From: Helicobacter cetorum
Lineage (GTDB): Bacteria > Campylobacterota > Campylobacteria > Campylobacterales > Helicobacteraceae
DNA: 64,000 bases
Direction: 5' to 3'
Assembly (NCBI RefSeq): GCF_900198405.1
Contig: NZ_FZMR01000021.1
Coordinates: 1 to 64,000, forward strand
Of this stretch, positions 45,265 through 54,181 are shown in pieces (position 1 is the first letter of the stretch; each line of letters starts with the position of its first letter). The notes beneath the pieces were generated by a model, which saw nothing but the letters and a program-made list of their open reading frames with translations, searched no databases and had not been told where the DNA came from. A program made the position numbers and the translations under genes.

Positions 45265-46374
45265 TTAAATTTCATAGTATTGTTTTAAAAAGGTTGTGTT
45301 AGCTACGCCATTAAAAGCCCTTAAATTCAGGTCATTTAGGGCTAATTCTAGGGCATTTAAGGCATAGCAAGTTTCATAAAGTGGAATCATTCCCATATGA
45401 TTGATACGAATAAGCGTGTCTTTATAAATATCCTGCCCGCCAGCAAATTGCACCCTGTATTTTTCTTTTAAAATTTTTCGTAATTCTTTAGCATGCTCAT
45501 TAAAGATAGTTGTCATGCTCAGGCTGGGATTTTTAGGAAAAATCTTTAAATCTAAAGCTTTTATAGCCATTTGAGTGGCTAGGGCGATTTTTTTTGTCTC
45601 TTTGTAAAGAATCTCAAAGCCCCCTAGTTTTTGAACCAACTCAAAATAACGCTTTAAACCTAAGGTGTGTAAAATCGGAGCGGTATAACTGGTGGTGTTA
45701 TTCCTTTGGCTTTTTAATTCACTCTTTAGATTGAAATAAAATCCCACATTACGCTCTTCTATGCGTTCAATTGCTCTTTGACTTAGAGCGATTAAACTTA
45801 AGCCAGGGGGTAGCATAAAAGCCTTTTGACTCCCCCCTATGAGAGCGTCAATATGCGTTATATCCAGTGGCTCAACCCCTAAAGCAGTAATAGCATCTAC
45901 AATAATAAAAATATCTTTATTGTATTCTTTGATTATTGAAGCGATTTCTTCAACATTATGGCGTAACCCCCCACTAGACTCGCATACTTGAATACAAAAG
46001 GTATCAATATTAGGGTTAGCTTTAAGAGTATCTAATACTTCATCTACTTTAGCTGGAGTGTCCCATTTATAGACTAATTCGTGTGTCTTAATAGAATGAG
46101 CTTTGGCGATTTTTCCAAACCTTTCGCCAAATTTACCGGCATTGACAAAAAGTAATTCTTGCTGACACAATGAAAGCACACTCGCTTCCATAGCCCCTGT
46201 TCCGCTACTATTTAGAAGTAAAATTTCTTCTAAACCTATCATTTTTTTTAAATTTTCTCGCACGCTTTGAAAAATATTTTCAAAATCTTTGGTGCGATGA
46301 TGGGGCATTTTTTGAGAAAAGCTTGTTCTCATCTCTTCATTAATTGCCACAGGACCTGGGGTAAAAAGTAACAT
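45265..46374 (-). CDS. class V aminotransferase (serine-pyruvate/alanine-glyoxylate type)
   Basis: A PLP enzyme of about 369 residues. MLLFTPGPVAINEEMR and MPHHRTKDFENIF open it as in the alanine-glyoxylate/phosphoserine-like group, and DALIGGSQKAFMLPPGL holds the PLP lysine. ATG 46374, with GAGG six bases before, is preferred to the ATGs seven or more codons upstream. Substrate unknown; in H. pylori-like genomes an aminotransferase in this spot has been discussed for serine or amino acid metabolism. First gene of the run to gpt, rimO and tilS. Confidence 0.82.
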   Translation of the reverse strand: MLLFTPGPVAINEEMRTSFSQKMPHHRTKDFENIFQSVRENLKKMIGLEEILLLNSSGTGAMEASVLSLCQQELLFVNAGKFGERFGKIAKAHSIKTHELVYKWDTPAKVDEVLDTLKANPNIDTFCIQVCESSGGLRHNVEEIASIIKEYNKDIFIIVDAITALGVEPLDITHIDALIGGSQKAFMLPPGLSLIALSQRAIERIEERNVGFYFNLKSELKSQRNNTTSYTAPILHTLGLKRYFELVQKLGGFEILYKETKKIALATQMAIKALDLKIFPKNPSLSMTTIFNEHAKELRKILKEKYRVQFAGGQDIYKDTLIRINHMGMIPLYETCYALNALELALNDLNLRAFNGVANTTFLKQYYEI

Positions 46375-46505
46375 TGAGAGCCTCATTAAAATCAAAATAA
46401 CTTTATAATCATAATCTAAAAGTGCTTAAAAATAAGTTTTAATTGAATAAGTTTTATTTTTAATTGATTATTATACGCAGGGTTTTTGAAAAATTAAGGA
46501 GAAAA

Positions 46506-46514
46506 TGCTAGAAT
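46506..46514 (+). promoter_or_regulatory. extended -10 for pgpA
   Basis: TGCTAGAAT matches TG-N-TATAAT with one change, 53 bases before the pgpA ATG. Confidence 0.5.
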
Positions 46515-46566
46515 ATTGCACTTTTAAAATCACAATAAATAATGCTAGTGCAATTACAAGGAAAGA

Positions 46567-47043
46567 ATGAATAGATACGGATGGCGTGCGTGTTTTTTAA
46601 CCCTCTTTTTTGTGGGTTATTCTAAAAAAGCTCCGGGAACTCTAGGGAGTTTAGTGGCTTTGTTTTTGGGCTTACCTATTTTAGTTTTTTCAGCTAACAC
46701 TTTGTTTTTAGGAGCGATTTTTATAGGGCTTGTGGCTATCACTCAAATAGATGTAGAAGAAAAACTAAGTAAAACCCATGACAGCTCTTATATTGTAATA
46801 GATGAGTTAGTGGGCATGTGGCTTGCTATGGCTATTAGTGGTTTATCGCTAATGAGCGTAGTTTTAAGTTTTATTTTTTTTAGAATTTATGATATTACTA
46901 AGCCTTCATTGATTGGTAAAATAGACAAAGAGGTTAAAGGGGGCTTAGGAGTTGTAGCAGATGACGCTCTAGCTGGAATTTTAGCTGGACTAAGTGTGTT
47001 ATTTATAGTCAGTATTTTAGGGCTTTTTGGCATTAAGCTTTAA
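46567..47043 (+). CDS. pgpA: phosphatidylglycerophosphatase A
   Basis: PgpA removes phosphate from phosphatidylglycerol phosphate at the inner membrane. The 158-residue protein has GYSKKAPGTLGSLVAL and VIDELVGMWLAM and a late DDALAGILAGL, the three conserved blocks of the family, with hydrophobic spans between them. AAGGAA precedes the ATG. The next gene (ddl) starts 79 bases later after a T-tract. Confidence 0.93.
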   Translation: MNRYGWRACFLTLFFVGYSKKAPGTLGSLVALFLGLPILVFSANTLFLGAIFIGLVAITQIDVEEKLSKTHDSSYIVIDELVGMWLAMAISGLSLMSVVLSFIFFRIYDITKPSLIGKIDKEVKGGLGVVADDALAGILAGLSVLFIVSILGLFGIKL

Positions 47044-47122
47044 TTTATAAGAAAATTAAAAGCCTTTTTTTAGGTAAATATAGATAGACTTGTTACTTCA
47101 ATAGTTTTTAGGGAGTTTTATT

Positions 47123-48172
47123 GTGGAATTTTGCGTTTTGTTTGGTGGGGCAAGTTACGAGCATGAAATCAGCATTGTGAGTGCGATTGCACTTAAAGAA
47201 GTGCTAAAAGATAAAATTAAATATTTTATTTTTTTAGATGAAAACCACCATTTTTACTTGATTGAGCCATCTGACATGCATTCAAAATACTTCGCTCAAA
47301 TTAAAGAAAAAAAACTACCCCCCTTAATTCTTACTCAAAAGGGATTATTTAAAAGCACTCTTTTGGGGAATAAAACTATAGAATTGCCCTTAGTTATTAA
47401 TCTTGTGCATGGAAATGATGGTGAAGATGGAAAATTAGCGAGTTTGTTAGAATTTTATCATATTGATTTTATAGGACCTAGAATTGAAGCGAGTGTATTG
47501 AGCTATAACAAGCATTTAACCAAGCTTTATGCAAAAAGTTTGGGCATAAAAACCTTAGATTATGTGCTTTTGAATGAAAACCACTACGCTAATGCCCTAG
47601 ATTTCATCAAACCCAAAATCAGCTTTCCTTTGATTGTCAAACCTAGCAACGCTGGAAGCTCATTAGGAGTGAGTGTTGTTAGAGAAGAAAAAGAATTAGC
47701 TTATGCTTTAGATTGTGCGTTTGAATACTCTAAAGAAGTTTTGATAGAGCCTTTTATTAGTGGAGTGAAAGAATATAATTTAGCAGGTTGTAAAATAAAA
47801 GATAATTTTTGTTTTTCTTATGTTGAAGAGCCTAATAAACAGGAATTTTTAGATTTTAAACAAAAATATTTGGATTTTTCACGCACCAAAGCCCCTAAAG
47901 CTAGTATTTCTAACGCCCTAGAAGAACAATTAAAAGAGAATTTTAAAAAACTCTATAATGATTTGTTTCATGGCTCAATCATTCGTTGTGATTTTTTTGC
48001 CATAAATGATGGAGTGTATATTAACGAGATTAATCCCATTCCAGGTAGCTTGGCGAATTATTTGTTTGATGATTTTCAAAAAATACTAGAATGCTTAGCT
48101 CACTCATTACCTAAAGCCCCTAAAATCCAAGTTAAAAACTCTTATTTATTGCAAATCCAAAAGAATAAGTAA
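47123..48172 (+). CDS. ddl: D-alanine-D-alanine ligase
   Basis: Ddl joins two D-Ala for the peptidoglycan stem. The 349-residue ATP-grasp protein has the N-terminal LFGGASYEHEISIVSA, GNDGEDGKLASLLE, KPSNAGSSLGVSVV and the metal-binding YINEINPIPGS. The GTG start follows AGGGAG. The stop is directly followed by the ATG of the hydrolase gene, which starts the tight run ddl-hydrolase-murF-HIT. Confidence 0.95.
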   Translation: MEFCVLFGGASYEHEISIVSAIALKEVLKDKIKYFIFLDENHHFYLIEPSDMHSKYFAQIKEKKLPPLILTQKGLFKSTLLGNKTIELPLVINLVHGNDGEDGKLASLLEFYHIDFIGPRIEASVLSYNKHLTKLYAKSLGIKTLDYVLLNENHYANALDFIKPKISFPLIVKPSNAGSSLGVSVVREEKELAYALDCAFEYSKEVLIEPFISGVKEYNLAGCKIKDNFCFSYVEEPNKQEFLDFKQKYLDFSRTKAPKASISNALEEQLKENFKKLYNDLFHGSIIRCDFFAINDGVYINEINPIPGSLANYLFDDFQKILECLAHSLPKAPKIQVKNSYLLQIQKNK

Positions 48173-48898
48173 ATGGCTAAACATAGCATCACTTACTTAG
48201 GAAGCAAGTTTGAGATTTCTTACACCTTTATAGATAATCATAGCTCTTTAAACGCCTTGTTTTTGCATGGCTGGGGGAGTTCTAAAGAGATTATGCAACA
48301 AGCGTTTCAGCATTCTTTTTTAAATTACAATCATTTGTATGTGGATTTACCCGGTTTTAATCAAAGCCCTAATGATGAAAAAGTATTAGAAAGCAAAGAT
48401 TATGCTAATATCATCAATTTATTATTAAAAAGCTTAGATAAAAAGATATATTTAGCCTTTGGGCATAGCTTTGGGGGGAAAGTGGCAACACTATGTGAGA
48501 ACAAACGCCTTATTTTATTGAGTAGTGCAGGCATCTTAGAGCCTAAGCCTTTAAAAGTGCGTTGTAAAATCGTTTTAGCTAAAATCTTTAAAAAACTAGG
48601 ATTAAATTTAGGGTTTTTGAAAAGTAAAGATGCGATAGGATTAAATCAAGTCATGTATGAAACCTTTAAAAAAGTGGTTTGCGAAGACTTTAGTGAGCAT
48701 TTTAAACATTGTGATAAGGAAGTTTTATTATTTTGGGGAAAAGATGATAAAGCTACCCCCTTAAGCTCAGCTAAACGCATGCAAGCGTTGATTAAGGGCA
48801 GTCAGTTATTTGTTTTAGAAGGGGAGCATTTCTTTTTTTTAAACCAAGCAAAAGAGATTGAAAAATTAATGGAGAATTATGATAATGCAAAATCTTAG
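48173..48898 (+). CDS. alpha/beta hydrolase
   Basis: A 241-residue alpha/beta-hydrolase-fold protein with oxyanion segment LFLHGWGSSKE, nucleophile elbow FGHSFGGKVA (Ser in G-H-S-F-G), FWGKDDKATPL (acid) and EGEHFFF (His): a full catalytic triad. No signal peptide. The substrate is unknown; esterase or menaquinone-type activities are possible. It lies between ddl and murF with contact or 20-base overlap, so it may act on envelope-related substrates. Confidence 0.85.
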   Translation: MAKHSITYLGSKFEISYTFIDNHSSLNALFLHGWGSSKEIMQQAFQHSFLNYNHLYVDLPGFNQSPNDEKVLESKDYANIINLLLKSLDKKIYLAFGHSFGGKVATLCENKRLILLSSAGILEPKPLKVRCKIVLAKIFKKLGLNLGFLKSKDAIGLNQVMYETFKKVVCEDFSEHFKHCDKEVLLFWGKDDKATPLSSAKRMQALIKGSQLFVLEGEHFFFLNQAKEIEKLMENYDNAKS

Positions 48899-50366
48899 TT
48901 GGCTAGATTTAGCGTTGCGCTTTTTATTTTTAATAGGGCTTGGCTATTATGCTATGACCTTATTACAATGGTATCATTATAGTATCGTTAGGGTCTTAAC
49001 CAAGCACCATAAGATGCGTTGGCATGGGATTTATTTTTTATTGCCTTTGGGAGTCTTTATGGGGGCGTATGCTTTTAAAATGCCCCTTGTTTTTTATTTC
49101 TTTTGTGGCGTCATTCAATTGCCTATGCTTGTTATTTGGGCAAAACACAATGATAAGCCCTTAGTTTTCACGCCAAGAGTGAAACGCTTTTTTATCTTCT
49201 TATTACTATTTTTAATCTTACATGAAATTTTAAGTGAAGCGTTTGTCTCTCTAAGTGGGGTTTTACTTGCTCTTATTTATTTATGCCTATTCTTATTAGT
49301 TTTAAGCACATCTTTAGTGTTTGAAAAAGTCTTATCCAAACAATACCTACAAATCGCTAAAGATAAAATCATTTCTTTAAAAAATTTAAAAATCATTGCT
49401 ATTACCGGAAGTTTTGGAAAGACTAGCACAAAAAATTTCTTGCATCAAATTTTACAATCCAAATACAATGTGCATGCGAGTGCTAAAAGCATAAACACCC
49501 TTTTGGGCTTAGCTAGTGATATTAATCAAAATTTAGATGAAATTAGTGAGATTTATATCGCTGAAGCTGGAGCCAGAAACAAAGGCGATATTGCAGAAAT
49601 CACTCATTTGATTGAGCCACACCTTGCTGTGATTACAGAAGTAGGCGAACAGCATTTAGAATATTTTAAAACTTTAGAAAATATTTGTGAAACCAAAGCG
49701 GAGTTGCTATATTCAAAACGCCTAGAAAAAGCCTTTTGTTATTCAAGTGAAAAAATTAAATCTTATGCCCCTAATAATATTTCTTTAATAGATTATTCAC
49801 AAGTAGTGAGAAACATTCAATCTAATTTAAAAGGCACTTCGTTTGAAATGCTTTTAGATGGCGTTTGGGAACATTTTGAAACTAAGGTTTTAGGAAAGTT
49901 TAATGCTTATAATATCGCTTTGGCTATTTTAATTGCTAGGCATTTAGGATTAAATACAGAAAGGATTAAACGCCTTGTTCTTGCACTCAATCCTGTAGCT
50001 CATCGTTTGCAACTTTTAGAAGTGAATCAAAAAATCATTATTGATGATGGCTTTAATGGGAATTTAAAGGGCATGCTAGAAGGCATTCGCTTAGCGAGTT
50101 TATATCAAGGGCGTAAAATCATTGTAACCCCCGGGTTAGTGGAGAGCAATATAGAAAGCAATGAAACTCTAGCTGATGAAATTGATAGGGTTTTTGATAT
50201 TGCCATCATTACAGGCGAATTAAATTCTAAAGTGATTGCATCTCAACTAAAAAAACCCCAAAAAATCTTGCTAAAAGATAAAGCGCAATTAGAAAATATC
50301 TTACAAGCTACCACGCTTAAAGGTGATTTGATTTTATTTGCTAATGATGCCCCTAATTACATTTAA
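48879..50366 (+). CDS. murF: UDP-MurNAc-tripeptide-D-Ala-D-Ala ligase with membrane N-terminus
   Basis: MurF adds D-Ala-D-Ala, made by the nearby Ddl, to the UDP-MurNAc tripeptide. The Mur ligase core begins near residue 165 with IAITGSFGKTSTKNFLHQIL, followed by AEAGARNKGDI, TEVGEQHLEYF and the C-terminal DGFNGNLKGML. The first 150 residues are hydrophobic and hold about four membrane spans, an arrangement found in epsilonproteobacterial MurF and unlike soluble E. coli MurF. It overlaps the hydrolase gene by 20 bases. Confidence 0.92.
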   Translation: MIMQNLSWLDLALRFLFLIGLGYYAMTLLQWYHYSIVRVLTKHHKMRWHGIYFLLPLGVFMGAYAFKMPLVFYFFCGVIQLPMLVIWAKHNDKPLVFTPRVKRFFIFLLLFLILHEILSEAFVSLSGVLLALIYLCLFLLVLSTSLVFEKVLSKQYLQIAKDKIISLKNLKIIAITGSFGKTSTKNFLHQILQSKYNVHASAKSINTLLGLASDINQNLDEISEIYIAEAGARNKGDIAEITHLIEPHLAVITEVGEQHLEYFKTLENICETKAELLYSKRLEKAFCYSSEKIKSYAPNNISLIDYSQVVRNIQSNLKGTSFEMLLDGVWEHFETKVLGKFNAYNIALAILIARHLGLNTERIKRLVLALNPVAHRLQLLEVNQKIIIDDGFNGNLKGMLEGIRLASLYQGRKIIVTPGLVESNIESNETLADEIDRVFDIAIITGELNSKVIASQLKKPQKILLKDKAQLENILQATTLKGDLILFANDAPNYI

Positions 50367-50375
50367 GAAGTAAGC

Positions 50376-50867
50376 ATGCAACATTTATATGCCCCTTGGC
50401 GAGAAAATTATTTGAGAAAAAAAACTAAGAGTTGTGTCTTTTGTGAAATTTCTCAAAGCCCCACAAAAGATTTAGAAAATAAGGTGCTTTATAGAGATGA
50501 TGAACTATTTATTGTGATGAATGCCTACCCTTATAATCCGGGGCATTTATTAATCATTCCGCATGCTCATAAGGCTAGTGTTGAAAATTTAGAACTTGAA
50601 ACTTGGCTCAGTATGAATAGCCTTGTGCCTAAAGTTTTAAAGGCCCTTTATACTTATGGGGCTCAAGGGATTAATATGGGCTTAAATTTAAAAAAGAGTG
50701 CTGGAGCAGGAATCCCAGAACATTTGCACATGCACTTAGTGCCTAGATTTTTAGGGGATAGCAATTTTATGAGTGTTGTAGCTCAAACTAGAGTGCATGG
50801 ATTGAATTTTGATGAAATTTTTCTTGCATTAAAACACCTATTAGAAAGGGAGTTAAAAAATGGTTAA
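50376..50867 (+). CDS. HIT-family hydrolase
   Basis: A 163-residue protein with the HIT motif HLHMHLVPR, an N-terminal CVFCEI and YPYNPGHLLIIPHAH. The family comprises nucleotide hydrolases and phosphorylases; the CxxC and longer N-terminus are nearer the AP4A phosphorylase/FHIT-like group. It begins nine bases after murF and ends the ddl-murF run. Confidence 0.88.
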   Translation: MQHLYAPWRENYLRKKTKSCVFCEISQSPTKDLENKVLYRDDELFIVMNAYPYNPGHLLIIPHAHKASVENLELETWLSMNSLVPKVLKALYTYGAQGINMGLNLKKSAGAGIPEHLHMHLVPRFLGDSNFMSVVAQTRVHGLNFDEIFLALKHLLERELKNG

Positions 50868-50894
50868 AAAATCAGTTTCTTACAAGTAGGGCTA

Positions 50895-50903
50895 TGTTAC
50901 AAT
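50895..50903 (+). promoter_or_regulatory. extended -10 for prs
   Basis: TGTTACAAT, an extended -10 with one change in the hexamer, lies 38 bases before the prs ATG. Confidence 0.5.
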
Positions 50904-50940
50904 TAATTATTTTAATTCGGTTTTTAGGGAGCAAAATATT

Positions 50941-51876
50941 ATGAAAATGCGTGGTTTTAAGATTTTTTCAGGGAGTGCCCACCCTGTGTTTGGCAAAGAA
51001 GTGGCGAAACATTTAGGCATTCCTTTATCAAAAGCAGTCATAGGAAAGTTTAGTGATGGCGAAATCAATATCCAAATTAGTGAGTCGGTGCGTGGGAAAG
51101 ATGTGTTTATTATTCAGCCTACTTGTGTGCCTGTGAATGATAATTTAATGGAATTGTTAGTTATGGTGGATGCCTTAAGGCGTAGCTCAGCTAATTCTAT
51201 CACAGCGGTAGTGCCTTATTTTGGCTATGCTAGACAAGATAGAAAAGCAGCTCCAAGAGTGCCAATTACGGCTAAAATGGTCGCTAATTTAATGCAAAAA
51301 GTAGGGATTGAAAGAATTATTACTATGGATTTGCATGCCGGACAAATTCAAGGCTTTTTTGATGTGCCTGTAGATAATTTGTATGGCTCTATTGTTTTTA
51401 GAGATTATATCCGCTCCAAAGCGTTAAAAAACCCTGTAATTGCAAGCCCTGATGTAGGCGGAGTAGCAAGAGCTAGATATTTTGCTAATCAAATGGGTAT
51501 GGATTTAATCATTGTAGATAAACGCCGTGAAAAAGCCAATGAAAGCGAAGTGATGAATATTATAGGCTCAGCACAAGGACGAGATGTAATCTTAGTAGAT
51601 GATATGATTGATACTGCAGGCACGATGTGTAAAGCTGCAGAGGCTTTAAAAAAGCAAGGGGCAATTTCTGTAATGGCTTTAGGCACGCATGCGGTATTAA
51701 GTGGGCCAGCCATAAAGCGTATCAAAGAAAGTAAGCTTGATGAAGTGGTAGTAAGTAACTCTATTCCTTTGATTCAAAAATGCGATAAAATCACAACCCT
51801 AAGCGTAGCGCCATTATTTGCAGAAGTGATTAGAAGAATTTATCATAATGAAAGCGTGCAGTCGCTTTTTGCTTAA
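50941..51876 (+). CDS. prs: ribose-phosphate pyrophosphokinase
   Basis: Prs makes PRPP from ribose 5-phosphate and ATP for nucleotides, His and Trp. The flexible loop YARQDRKAAPRVPI, DLHAGQIQGFF and the PRPP-binding VILVDDMIDTAGTMCKAA are all present; the length is 311. It has its own promoter and ends 40 bases before the tRNA gene on the other strand. Confidence 0.96.
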   Translation: MKMRGFKIFSGSAHPVFGKEVAKHLGIPLSKAVIGKFSDGEINIQISESVRGKDVFIIQPTCVPVNDNLMELLVMVDALRRSSANSITAVVPYFGYARQDRKAAPRVPITAKMVANLMQKVGIERIITMDLHAGQIQGFFDVPVDNLYGSIVFRDYIRSKALKNPVIASPDVGGVARARYFANQMGMDLIIVDKRREKANESEVMNIIGSAQGRDVILVDDMIDTAGTMCKAAEALKKQGAISVMALGTHAVLSGPAIKRIKESKLDEVVVSNSIPLIQKCDKITTLSVAPLFAEVIRRIYHNESVQSLFA

Positions 51877-51915
51877 TTAAAAACAATTATTATAAAAATA
51901 TACAAGGAGGGAAAA

Positions 51916-51992
51916 TGGTGGATCCTGTAGGATTTGAACCTACGACCAATCGGTTATGAGCCGAGTACTCTGACCAGCTGAGCTAAGAATCC
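51916..51992 (-). tRNA. tRNA with CAU anticodon (probably Ile2, else elongator Met)
   Basis: On the minus strand the sequence starts GGATTCTTAGCTCAG, has an anticodon loop CTCATAA, a five-pair T stem GTAGG/CCTAC with TTCAAAT, and an encoded CCA end. The acceptor stem pairs over seven bases with one G-U. The first pair of the anticodon stem is C opposite U. The initiator tRNA is excluded by the acceptor G-C start and lack of three G-C pairs before the loop. The variable region TTGGTCG resembles E. coli tRNA-Ile2, which TilS modifies, so Ile2 is favoured. Its 5' 39 bases lie inside the rodA frame. Confidence 0.9.
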
Positions 51993-53099
51993 AAATTTGT
52001 TAAAAGACGATTTGCTATTGTATCCAAAAACATAACGAAAAGCAAGCAAGTTTTCTAGTATTGCAAACATTATCATAAAAGTGATAAAACTACTCCCCCC
52101 ATAACTAAATAAAGGCAAGGGAATACCCACCACCGGGGCTAACCCTAATGTCATAGCGATATTAACGCTTGAATAAGTAAAAATTAAAATAGAGAGTCCA
52201 AGGGCTACAATTTTTAAAAACCAATCGCTATTATTCTCAAACATATAGGAAAATAAATGCAAAGTTAAGCCTATATAAATAGCAAAAAGTAGCATAGCTC
52301 CCATAAATCCAAAACGCTCCACATAGTAGGCAAAAATAAAATCGCTCGTTGCAATAGGTAGGAATTTAAACTTCGTTTGAGTAGAGTCTTCTTTAGGTTT
52401 GCCAAAAAGCCCTCCAGAGCCAATAGCGATTTGAGATTGTTTAACATGATAATTAGGTTTTTCAGAAAGAAAGTCTGCGATACGCTTTTTTTGATAATCA
52501 TGTAAAAAATGATAGGCGATAGGGGAGGCAATAGCAAGTATGATAGCAAGGGGTAGCCATACACGCATTCTTAAGCCCACTAGCAATAAAATCCCAAAAC
52601 CCATGATAGCAATAATAAGAGCTGTGCCTAAATCTGGCTCTTTAAGAATGAGTAAAGTAGGTAAGCAAATATAAAAGCTGAGTTTTAAAAACATGCCCCA
52701 ATCATAGCCTTTTGAAGGGGGTGGGTTTAAACGGATTAAATGAGCTAATAATAAAAGAATAGCGATTTTTACCGGCTCACTAGGTTGTAAAGTAATAGAA
52801 GTAAAAGGAATGGAGAGCCAGCGTTGTGCTCCAAGCTTGCTTGAACCTATAATATCTACAAGCAATAAGAGAATGATACATACCCAATAGAATACAAAAA
52901 AAAGTCTGTCTAATTTTCTAAAAGGAATTAAAAAAACTATCCAAAATAGAATAAATCCCAAGACATAATAGAGACTTTGTTTTAAGCTTAGAGTGGTGTT
53001 AGCCTCAAAAATTAATAATGAGGATAGGAGCAACAAAGGCACTAAAAAAACAAAGAGTAAGAAGTCAAAATGCATCCAAATTCTGCGATCTAGTGCCAT
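51954..53099 (-). CDS. rodA: peptidoglycan glycosyltransferase RodA
   Basis: A SEDS-family glycan polymerase of cell elongation. Of its 381 residues nearly all are in about ten membrane spans. GAQRWLSIPFTSITLQPSEPVKI with the SEDS Asp/Pro-type motifs, LKEPDLGTALI, and VVGIPLPLFSYGGSSF are diagnostic. The stop codon, TAA at 51956-51954, lies in the tRNA anticodon loop, and the last 13 residues (GFLAQLVRVLGS region) are encoded by the tRNA 5' half. There is no stop before the tRNA. Confidence 0.94.
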   Translation of the reverse strand: MALDRRIWMHFDFLLFVFLVPLLLLSSLLIFEANTTLSLKQSLYYVLGFILFWIVFLIPFRKLDRLFFVFYWVCIILLLLVDIIGSSKLGAQRWLSIPFTSITLQPSEPVKIAILLLLAHLIRLNPPPSKGYDWGMFLKLSFYICLPTLLILKEPDLGTALIIAIMGFGILLLVGLRMRVWLPLAIILAIASPIAYHFLHDYQKKRIADFLSEKPNYHVKQSQIAIGSGGLFGKPKEDSTQTKFKFLPIATSDFIFAYYVERFGFMGAMLLFAIYIGLTLHLFSYMFENNSDWFLKIVALGLSILIFTYSSVNIAMTLGLAPVVGIPLPLFSYGGSSFITFMIMFAILENLLAFRYVFGYNSKSSFNKFGFLAQLVRVLGS

Positions 53100-53188
53100 A
53101 GTGTTACTGCCTTTTACCTCTTTTGTTTATTATTTTATAAGTGTATTTTGAGTAAAATTGAAATTTTACCCTAAAATAAAGCGAATTT

Positions 53189-54181
53189 ATGGAAAAAATT
53201 TTGGTTGTGCCTACAAATACCAAACGCATTGATGAATTTTTAGCCAAAGAATTACAAATATCTAAAAATCAAGTCTTAAACTTGATAAAAGAAGGGCTTG
53301 TATTTTGTCAAAAAAAGGGGGTGAAAAAAGGGGGGTTAGCTTTAAAAGAAGGCGATGAAATCACCCTTTTAGCTCCAAAAATTACACCAAAACCCTTAAA
53401 CAGAGAGGTTGAGCTAGATATAGAAGTAATTTATGAAGATGATGATTTATTGGTGTTAAATAAGCCCCCTTTTTTGGTTGTTCATCATGCTCCAAGTGTG
53501 AAAGAGCCTACTTTAGTAGATTGGTTGCAAACACAAAATTACCAACTCTCTAATCTAAGTGGGAAAGAGCGCTATGGAATCGTGCATAGATTAGATAAAG
53601 ACACTAGCGGAGCGATTGTAGTGGCTAAGAATAATTTTACCCATGCTCATTTGAGCGAACAGCTTAAAAGAAAGGCTATGGGGCGTTATTATATTGCTTT
53701 ACTCAATTCGTTTTTAACCCCTAAAAATACCAAATTAATTTCAGTAGAATGTCATTTAACAAGAAACCCTAACAACCGCTTAAAAATGGTCGCTACAGAG
53801 GGGTTTAGACAGCAACTTATGGGGCGTTATTCTAAAAGCGAGTTTATTAGCTTGATAGCACAAAAAGGGTTTGATTTGATTGGGGCTAAGCTATATACAG
53901 GGCGCACCCATCAAATTAGAGCGCATTTAGAATATATTAATAAGCATATTGTGGGCGATAGTGTTTATGGACTTAATCAAGCGTTTTTAAAAGAAACTAC
54001 AAGGATTATGTTACACGCTTATTTAATAGAGTTTAAACACCCAAGAACACAAGAAAACATGCGCTTTAAAGTTCCACTACTAAAGGATATGTTAGAATAT
54101 CTTAAAAACATTTTTGATGAGGGTAGTTTGCATGAGGCTTTGGGCGAAGACAAAATACTTAACGCTTTTTCTGTCAAGTAG
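53189..54181 (+). CDS. rluD: RNA pseudouridine synthase, RluA/RluD family
   Basis: A 330-residue enzyme with an N-terminal S4 RNA-binding domain (RIDEFLAKELQISKNQVLNLI) and the catalytic YGIVHRLDKDTSGAIVVAK (active-site Asp). GRTHQIRAHLEYI is the conserved C-terminal block. Target sites in 23S rRNA or tRNA cannot be fixed; the RluD name follows the domain layout. The last 50 bases overlap the start of the FN3 lipoprotein gene. Confidence 0.85.
   Translation: MEKILVVPTNTKRIDEFLAKELQISKNQVLNLIKEGLVFCQKKGVKKGGLALKEGDEITLLAPKITPKPLNREVELDIEVIYEDDDLLVLNKPPFLVVHHAPSVKEPTLVDWLQTQNYQLSNLSGKERYGIVHRLDKDTSGAIVVAKNNFTHAHLSEQLKRKAMGRYYIALLNSFLTPKNTKLISVECHLTRNPNNRLKMVATEGFRQQLMGRYSKSEFISLIAQKGFDLIGAKLYTGRTHQIRAHLEYINKHIVGDSVYGLNQAFLKETTRIMLHAYLIEFKHPRTQENMRFKVPLLKDMLEYLKNIFDEGSLHEALGEDKILNAFSVK

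Noticed and set aside
51916-51992. Initiator tRNA-fMet
   Set aside because: The first base pair of the acceptor stem is intact and the three G-C pairs before the anticodon loop are missing.
52271-52564. 97-codon frame within rodA on the same strand
   Set aside because: It is an alternative frame of a well-conserved membrane protein gene with no ribosome site.
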